A DNA stretch of 64,000 nt from Burkholderiales bacterium (lineage in GTDB: Bacteria; Pseudomonadota; Gammaproteobacteria; Burkholderiales; Burkholderiaceae_C), in contig JADJCH010000060.1 of NCBI GenBank assembly GCA_016703325.1, forward strand, positions 10,633 to 74,632, given 5' to 3'. Of this stretch, positions 55,843 to 64,000 are shown in pieces; position 1 is the first letter of the stretch; each line of letters starts with the position of its first letter. The position numbers were made by a program, and so were the translations under genes. Below the pieces are notes generated by a model. It was not told the origin of the DNA, did not search any database, and worked only from the letters and a program-made list of their open reading frames with translations.

Positions 55843-57113
55843 TCAGGCCGTTGCGGCGCGACGCGCCAGGATTTCGAAGGCCGGCAGGGTCTTGCCTTCC
55901 AGCACCTCCAGGAAGGCACCGCCGCCGGTGGAGATGTAGCCCACGTCACCCTCGATGCCGTACTTGGCGATCGCGGCCAGGGTGTCGCCACCGCCGGCGA
56001 TGGAGAAGGCTTCGGACTTGGCGATGGCGCGCGCCAGCGTCTCGGTGCCCTGGGCGAAGGCGTCGAACTCGAACACGCCCACCGGGCCGTTCCACACGAT
56101 GGTGCCCGCGGCCTTGAGCTGCTCGGCCAGGATCGCGGCGGTCTTCGGGCCGATGTCCAGGATCAGGTCGTCGTCGGCCACGTCGGTGGCGGCCTTGACG
56201 GTGGCCGGCGCATCGGCGGCGAAGGCCTTGGCGCAGACCACGTCCACGGGAATCGGCACGGCCGCGCCGCGTGCGGCCATCGCCTCGATCACCGCCTTGG
56301 CTTCACCGACCAGGTCGGCCTCGGCCAGCGACTTGCCGATCTTCAGGCCGGCGGCCAGCATGAAGGTGTTGGCGATGCCGCCGCCGACGATCAGGCCGTC
56401 CACGTTGGCCGACAGCGCCTTCAGGATGGTCAGCTTGGTCGAGACTTTCGAGCCGGCGACGATGGCCACCAGCGGGCGCTTCGGTCCTGGAGCCCCCACG
56501 CTGGCTGCGCCAGCCCCCCCGAGGGGGGCGGATCCTTCTTGGGGCGGCCCGGCGAAGGATCCGATGGCCAGCGCCTTGCTGATGGCGTCGATCTCGGCGG
56601 CCAGCAACGGGCCGGCGCAGGCGACCTTGGCGAACTGGGCAATGCCGTAGGTCGAGGCCTCGGCGCGGTGGGCGGTGCCGAAGGCGTCGTGCACGAAGAT
56701 GTCGCAGAGCGCGGCCATCTTCTGCGCCAGCTCTTCCTTGTTCTTCTTCTCGCCCTTGTTCAGGCGGCAGTTCTCCAGCATCACGACCTGGCCGGGGGCC
56801 ACGTCCACGCCATCGACCCAGTTGGAGACCAGCTTGACTTCGCGGCCCAGCAGCTCGGCCAGGCGCGCGGCCACCGGGGCCAGGCTGTCCTCGGGTTTGA
56901 ACTCGCCTTCGGTGGGGCGGCCCAGGTGGCTGGTGACCATCACCGCCGCACCGGCGTCCAGCGCCATCTTCACGCAGGGCACTGAGGCGCGGATGCGGGT
57001 GTCTTCTGTGATGTTGCCCGCATCGTCCTGGGGCACGTTGAGGTCGGCGCGGATGAACACACGTTGACCGGCCACCTTTCCGGTGGCGATGAGATCGGCA
57101 AAACGGAGGATCT

Positions 57114-57117
<4 letters not shown>
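55843..57117 (-). CDS. pgk: Phosphoglycerate kinase CbbK with in-frame repeat insertion
   Basis: A 424-residue kinase: FIRADLNVPQD, SHLGRPTEG, LENCRLNKGEKKN, and the C-terminal nucleotide-binding VAIVAGSKVSTK and GGGDTLAA. The family usually has about 395 residues. The excess is a Gly/Pro/Ala-rich insert at residues 187-213, between ALAI and RPLVAIVAG, encoded by a palindromic repeat. The frame remains intact. The insert falls just before the start of the C-domain, near the hinge. It overlaps gap by four bases (ATGA). The repeat is described separately. Confidence 0.94.
56481..56568. repeat. Palindromic repeat inserted in frame into pgk
   Basis: About 85 bases with three nested hairpins. AGCCCCCACGCTGG pairs loosely with the outer part. 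CCCCCCCGAGGGGGG is the central hairpin. GGATCCTT and AAGGATCC flank CTTGGGGCGGCCC. The element keeps the pgk frame open. A related element with CCCCCTTGAGGGGG lies between tkt and prkB (61101-61144). Both look like dispersed repeats seen in Burkholderiales intergenic DNA; that identity is from memory. Confidence 0.7.
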
Positions 57118-58139
<1,022 letters not shown>

Positions 58140-58205
58140 GGGGGGAGTCCGGGATTCAGGGAAAGCGATGAATGCGGGTTCAGGCTCGGGGCCTGGGTCC
58201 AGGGC

Positions 58206-58913
58206 TCAAGCGGCCAGTCGGCAGCCCTGTTCCCGGTTGGCGCTGAGAACGAAGTCCGCCACCTCTGGCAGGCCGGTGAAGTGGCGGTGGGCGTCGCGGC
58301 CGGCGTCGGGGCGCCCGCCGGTGTAGCCCCAGGGCACGAACCAGGCTTCGACGCCCGCCGCCCTTGCGGCCTCGACGTCGGTGGCCGAGTCGCCCACGTG
58401 GGCGGCCTGGCTCGCCTCGCCAGCCAGAGCCGCCAGGACATGCCGCATCGCCTCAGGGTGCGGTTTGGGGTGGGGCAGCCGGTCGCCGCCGACGACGAAG
58501 TGAAAGGCGTTGAGCAGTCCCGTGCCCTGCAGCACCTTGCGGGCGTGGGCGTCTTCCTTGTTGGTCAGGCAGGCCAGCTTGACGCCACCCAGGTGCAGGG
58601 CGTGCAGTGCGGCCAGGGCGCCCGGGTAGGGCTGCGCGATGCTGCCCGCCAGGTCACCGTAGTGGGCATCCAGCCGGGGCAGCATGGCGGCGCGGCAGCG
58701 CTCGTTGACACACACGCCATCGCGCTCGCAGAGGTGGTCGAGCGTGCGCTGCAGCGTGGTGCGGGTGCCGGCGCCGATGAATCCGAAGATCAGCGATTCC
58801 GGCTGCGCCGGCAGGCCGAACTCGGTCAGCGTGCGGTTGACGGCCGCAGCAATCTCGGCACCGGTGTCCACCAGGGTGCCGTCGAGGTCGAAGGAGATGA
58901 CGCTGTAGCGCAT
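58206..58913 (-). CDS. cbbZ: Phosphoglycolate phosphatase CbbZ/Gph
   Basis: A 235-residue HAD phosphatase that removes 2-phosphoglycolate formed by RuBisCO oxygenation. Motif I is FDLDGTLVDTGAEIAAAVN, motif II LTNKEDAHAR, and motif III/IV HPKPHPEAMR and HVGDSATDVEAARAAG. It lies between tkt and gap, the standard cbbT-cbbZ-cbbG order. Confidence 0.93.
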   Translation of the reverse strand: MRYSVISFDLDGTLVDTGAEIAAAVNRTLTEFGLPAQPESLIFGFIGAGTRTTLQRTLDHLCERDGVCVNERCRAAMLPRLDAHYGDLAGSIAQPYPGALAALHALHLGGVKLACLTNKEDAHARKVLQGTGLLNAFHFVVGGDRLPHPKPHPEAMRHVLAALAGEASQAAHVGDSATDVEAARAAGVEAWFVPWGYTGGRPDAGRDAHRHFTGLPEVADFVLSANREQGCRLAA

Positions 58914-58940
58914 GGCGGGCTCCGGCCGTGGGTGGGGCGA

Positions 58941-60995
<2,055 letters not shown>

Positions 60996-61100
60996 GTCAT
61001 TGCTCCAGGCAGCCCGCGGCGCGGCTTCGTCGAACGTCACGCAGGCGAGGGGTCTTTGTCGAGCGACCACCGCGGAACCGGCTCTGCCGGGCCGCTGGTG

Positions 61101-61144
61101 GTGCCCCCTTGAGGGGGAGCGGCGTCAGCCGCAACGGGGGTGGG
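61101..61144. repeat. Palindromic repeat between prkB and tkt
   Basis: CCCCCTTGAGGGGG is followed by GCGGCGTCAGCCGC and ACGGGGGTGGG, two adjacent hairpins. The composition and order resemble the repeat in pgk. It lies directly after the prkB stop and may serve as a transcript-stabilising or attenuating structure. Confidence 0.55.
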
Positions 61145-62029
61145 TCACAACACGCCGATGGCCCGCTTGCGCCGGTCCATCATTCGCCAGATGTAGGGCG
61201 TGAAGATCAGCTGCATTGCCAGCTCCATCTTTCCGCCCGGCACCACCAGGGTGTTGGCGCGGCTCATCCACGAGTTGTTGATCATGTTGAGCAGGTAGGG
61301 GAAGTCGATGCCCTTCGGGTTGGCGAAGCGGATCACGCACAGCGACTCGTCTGCCGTGGGGATGTCGCGGGCGATGAAGGGGTTGGAGGTGTCCACCACC
61401 GGTACGCGCTGGAAGTTGACATGCGTGTGCTCGAACTGCGGGCAGATGTAGTGCACGTAGTCGGGCATGCGGCGCAGGATGGTGTCGGTCACCGCCTCGG
61501 CGCTGTAGCCGCGCACGTTCTTGTCGCGGTAGAGCTTCTGCACCCACTCCAGGTTGATCACCGGGACCACGCCGATCAGCAGGTCCGGGTGGCGGGCGAT
61601 GTCGGTTTCCGGCGTCACGACGGCGCCGTGCAGGCCCTCGTAGAACAGCAGGTCGGTGTCGGCGGGCAGGTCCTCCCAGGGCGTGAAGGTGCCGGGATCC
61701 TGCTTGTACGGGGCCGCCTCGCCGGGGTCGTGCAGGTACTTGCGGCGCTTGCCGTTGCCGCATTCGCCGTAGCTGCGGAACAGCGCCTCCAGCTCGGGGA
61801 AGAGGTTGTTCTCCGGCCCGAAGTGGCTGAAGTGCTTGTTGCCGGCCTTCTCCGCCTCGGCCTGGCGCTTGCGCATCTCCAGCCGGTCGTAGCGGTGGAA
61901 GCTGTCGCCCTCGATCACCGCAGCGTGGATCTGCTCGCGGCGGAAGATGTTCTCGAAGGTGCGCGTCACCGACGAGGTGCCCGCGCCTGACGAGCCGGTG
62001 ATGGCGATGATGGGGTGTCTCTCGGACAT
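61145..62029 (-). CDS. prkB: Phosphoribulokinase CbbP/PrkB
   Basis: A 294-residue kinase that makes ribulose-1,5-bisphosphate, a Calvin-cycle-specific step. The P-loop is ITGSSGAGTSS, and the class I bacterial features IEGDSFHRYDRLEM, NLFPELEALF, LLFYEGLHGAVV and NPKGIDFPYLLNMINNSW are present. A ribosome binding site (GGAGA) precedes the ATG at 62029, and a hairpin GCCGGT-CAAA-ACCGGC lies just upstream of it. It is the first gene of the cbb operon in this window; the group II intron lies directly upstream. Confidence 0.96.
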   Translation of the reverse strand: MSERHPIIAITGSSGAGTSSVTRTFENIFRREQIHAAVIEGDSFHRYDRLEMRKRQAEAEKAGNKHFSHFGPENNLFPELEALFRSYGECGNGKRRKYLHDPGEAAPYKQDPGTFTPWEDLPADTDLLFYEGLHGAVVTPETDIARHPDLLIGVVPVINLEWVQKLYRDKNVRGYSAEAVTDTILRRMPDYVHYICPQFEHTHVNFQRVPVVDTSNPFIARDIPTADESLCVIRFANPKGIDFPYLLNMINNSWMSRANTLVVPGGKMELAMQLIFTPYIWRMMDRRKRAIGVL

Positions 62030-62079
62030 GATGGGTCTCCTGCGCCGGTCAAAACCGGCAAGGTGTTGTGAATGGAAGT

Positions 62080-62092
62080 TTCATACGTTGAA
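62080..62092 (-). promoter_or_regulatory. Possible CbbR (LysR-type) half-site upstream of prkB
   Basis: TTCA-N5-TGAA has the T-N11-A pattern of LysR-type boxes and lies about 50 bases upstream of the prkB ATG. CbbR activates cbb operons, so an internal or relocated CbbR site here is conceivable. The element is short and no second site was seen. Confidence 0.25.
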
Positions 62093-62559
62093 GGCTTAGC
62101 CAGCTACGGCGGCCCCGAGTCATGCGTGCACATTCGTAAGGGAGTGGGCGAAGCGTTGACAGGGGACGTGCAGGCCGGGTATTGAGCTGCGTAATCCATG
62201 CTTTATGGCGAGAGCTGTGGGACGTCCGGGGTGTCGAGGTGGTGGAGACACACCGAAGGCCACATCGTGTCTGGCGCGGGCCTTGGCCCAGCAGGACGAG
62301 CACGGACCCGCGCAGTCGGGCCCGCATGCGCGAAGCACTGCTCAGGAACCGGGGAGATCGCGCCCTTCTTTGCCCCACCCGAGGCGTCTTGCCGGAAAGC
62401 GCATCAGCCTTCGGGCGTACGGCGATGAGCCACAGGCGCGGAAGTCGGATCGCGGCGTAGTACCGAGAAGCTGGCGAACAAGGCTGCGGGGAAGCTCCTG
62501 CGGCGGCGGAGGCGGTGGAGGGAAGGCGGCGAGCCAAGGGAAATGCTGTTGCAGCGCGC

Positions 62560-63828
62560 ATGTCCCGGCGATCGAGCCGGGTCTACGACATGGGAAGTGC
62601 GCTCGATGGCATACGACAGACGGCCCGCAGAAAGGGCAAAGACGGCCGTCGTGGTGCGAAGTTCGCCGGACTGCTGCACCACATCTACGCGGTCGAACGC
62701 CTGCGGGCGGCCTACCTCGCGGTCCAACGCGATGCGGCTGCCGGGGTGGACGGCCAGACTTGGGCGGTACGGACAAGCGCTGGAAGAGAACCTTCTGGAC
62801 TTGTCCGACCGGCTGGCCCGAGGGGGGGTATCGACCCCAGCCAGTGAAGAGGTGTACATCGACAAGACCGACGGGGAGCAAGCGCCCCTCTGGGCGTGCC
62901 CGCGCTGGAGGACAAGATTGTCCAGGAGGCGACGGTCGAAGTCCTGAACGCCATCTACGAACAGGACTTCCTCGGGTTCAGCTACGGCTTCAGGCCGGGG
63001 AAAAGCGCGCACAACGCGCTGGACGCCGTGGCTGTGGGTGTGTGGAGCAAGCGGGTGAACTGGATACTCGATGCGGACATCAGCAAGTTCTTCCCGACAC
63101 CATCGGGCACGACTGGCTGATCAAGTTCATCGAGCATCAGCGTGGCTGATGCGCGTGGTGCGGCTGATCGAAAATGGCTGTACGCGGGGCGTGCTGGAAG
63201 AGGGCAGGCTGACGCACGATGAGCTGGGTACGGTGCAAGGCGGCAGCATCAGTCCGCTGCTGGCGAACATCTACCTGCACTACGCGTATGACCTGTGGGT
63301 CGAGCAATGGAGAGCAGACACGCCCGGGGCGACGTGATCGTGGTGCGGTATACCGACGATTGGGTGCCCGGGTTCCAGTACCGGGATGATGCCGAGCGCG
63401 CTTCAAGCGCGCGGTGGCCCAACACTGCAGGCCAGTTCGGGCTGAAGCTGCACCCTGAGAAGACGCGGCTGATCGAGTTCGGGCGCTACGCCCGGGAAAC
63501 CGACGCCGCAGAAGACAGAAACAAACCCGGACACCTTCGACTTCTGGGCTTCACGCACTGCTGCGGCAAGACCAGGAAGGGCAAAGTTCATGGTGCTGAG
63601 GATCACCAGCGGCAGCAAGCGCCTTCGCGCCAAGCTGCTGGCAGTGGAACAGAGTTAGAGAGGCGGATGCACCAGCCCATTGCCGAGCAGGGGCCAGTAC
63701 CTGCGAGCGGTAGTGGCTGGACATGGCCGCTACTTCGCCGTGCCCTGCAACAGGGCGCGTGTGCACGAGCCTTCCGGTTCAGGTGGGCAGACTGTGGCAT
63801 CGCACGCTGTGCCGCCGCAGTCGACTAA
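62560..63828 (+). pseudogene. Group II intron reverse transcriptase/maturase, frameshifted
   Basis: Successive pieces in different frames spell an LtrA-type protein: AGVDGQTW, YGQALEENLLDLSDRL, then VPALEDKIVQEATVEVLNAIYEQDF, FSYGFRPGKSAHNALDA, ILDADISKFF, GTVQGGSISPLLANIYLHY, and VRYTDDW in place of YADD. At least six frameshifts are required. A maturase-like HPEKTRLIEFGRYA and a zinc-like tail follow. Not functional as read. Confidence 0.85.
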
Positions 63829-63939
63829 GCACCTGCCTTGGAAAGCGCATGCACAAGATCGTCGCCCACTGGTTGCCATCCCCACGCATCTGCCACACCG
63901 TACCGAACCAGCGTCTGATCGTCCACGACCAAGGGCGGG

Positions 63940-63973
63940 GAGCCGTATGCGGTAGTGCCGCACGTACGGATCT
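63940..63973 (+). ncRNA. Group II intron domain V
   Basis: The 34-base segment GAGCCGTATGCGG-TAGT-GCCGCACGTACGGATCT folds as a domain V hairpin: the AGC catalytic triad, the CCGTA/TACGG outer stem, GCGG/CCGC inner stem, a short terminal loop and the two-base AC bulge. It lies about 110 bases after the maturase remnant, as expected. Catalytic layout looks intact even though the protein gene is not. Confidence 0.8.
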
Positions 63974-64000
63974 GTGAAGGGGTGATGGGTGACTGTCATT

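Larger units (their letters stand above)
62110..64000 (+). mobile_element. Degenerate group II intron, running off the window
   Basis: The plus-strand element contains a fragmented LtrA-type maturase (62560-63828) followed by a domain V hairpin (63940-63973) and the start of domain VI. The 5' boundary was not determined; no coding sequence is visible between 62030 and 62560, which would be the 5' RNA domains I-III. The 3' end lies beyond the window. It lies just upstream of prkB in the opposite direction. Confidence 0.7.

Noticed and set aside
62560..63828. The reverse transcriptase considered as the DGR partner of the TIR-FGE gene
   Set aside because: Its motifs (GFRPGKSAHNALDA, GTVQGGSISPLLANIYLHY) are LtrA maturase-like, and a domain V hairpin follows, so it is a group II intron. 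No template repeat or Avd gene is near it.

Overview
The window is about 64 kb of high-GC DNA with strong C/G third-codon-position bias. Its gene content points to a betaproteobacterium of the order Burkholderiales, probably near Leptothrix, Rubrivivax or Ideonella. The clues are the pilBCD-coaE-zapD-yacG cluster, a DUF815 ATPase next to mutT, class I phaC, a proteobacterial type cbb (Calvin cycle) operon and a Caulobacter/Pseudomonas-type vanillate module. This placement is inference, because no rRNA or other phylogenetic marker is present. No tRNA, rRNA or CRISPR array was seen.

Layout. 0-6.5 kb: a DUF815 ATPase tail and mutT, then on the minus strand the type IV pilus operon pilB-pilC-pilD-coaE-zapD-yacG. 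6.5-15 kb: housekeeping genes, namely htpG behind a heat-shock-like promoter, a Cys-rich V4R protein, srkA, a DUF2726 membrane protein, a GNAT acetyltransferase, ssb and recQ. 15-19 kb: a PIN-type toxin-antitoxin pair, a TIR-transmembrane-FGE-like protein whose C-terminus looks like the variable region of a diversity-generating retroelement target, and a patatin phospholipase. 19-24.4 kb: phaC and a large atypical class A penicillin-binding protein. 24.5-30.3 kb: a vanillate/aromatic acid island with a DctPQM TRAP transporter, vanA, divergent vanR and a glutathione S-transferase, marked by five copies of a TGGATCCA palindrome.

30.3-40.2 kb: a defence and mobile-element patch. It holds a ParE/antitoxin pair, prfC, an MntA/HepT pair, a TIR-STAND-repeat (NLR-like) protein, and an unrecognised gene split by a degenerate IS91-type element that carries its own tyrosine recombinase. 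40.2-46.6 kb: a DUF1304 protein, a single-Cache chemoreceptor, a BCS1-like AAA ATPase, a secreted GH5 glycosidase with a domain inserted between its two catalytic glutamates, and a DUF3079 protein. 46.8-53 kb: an RND efflux system, a DUF2892 protein and a CsoR-family repressor, followed by an ArsR regulator and a small c-type cytochrome. A perfect inverted repeat lies just upstream of the efflux operon.

53-62 kb: a minus-strand cbb operon in the order prkB-tkt-gph-gap-pgk-cbbY-cbbA-second cbbY-like gene, supplying Calvin-cycle enzymes except RuBisCO and FBPase. pgk carries an in-frame insertion derived from a dispersed palindromic repeat. 62.1-64 kb, immediately upstream of prkB: a decayed group II intron with a multiply frameshifted maturase and an intact-looking domain V, running off the window end. 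Frameshifts are confined to the two mobile elements while host genes are open, so they look like genuine decay rather than sequencing error.
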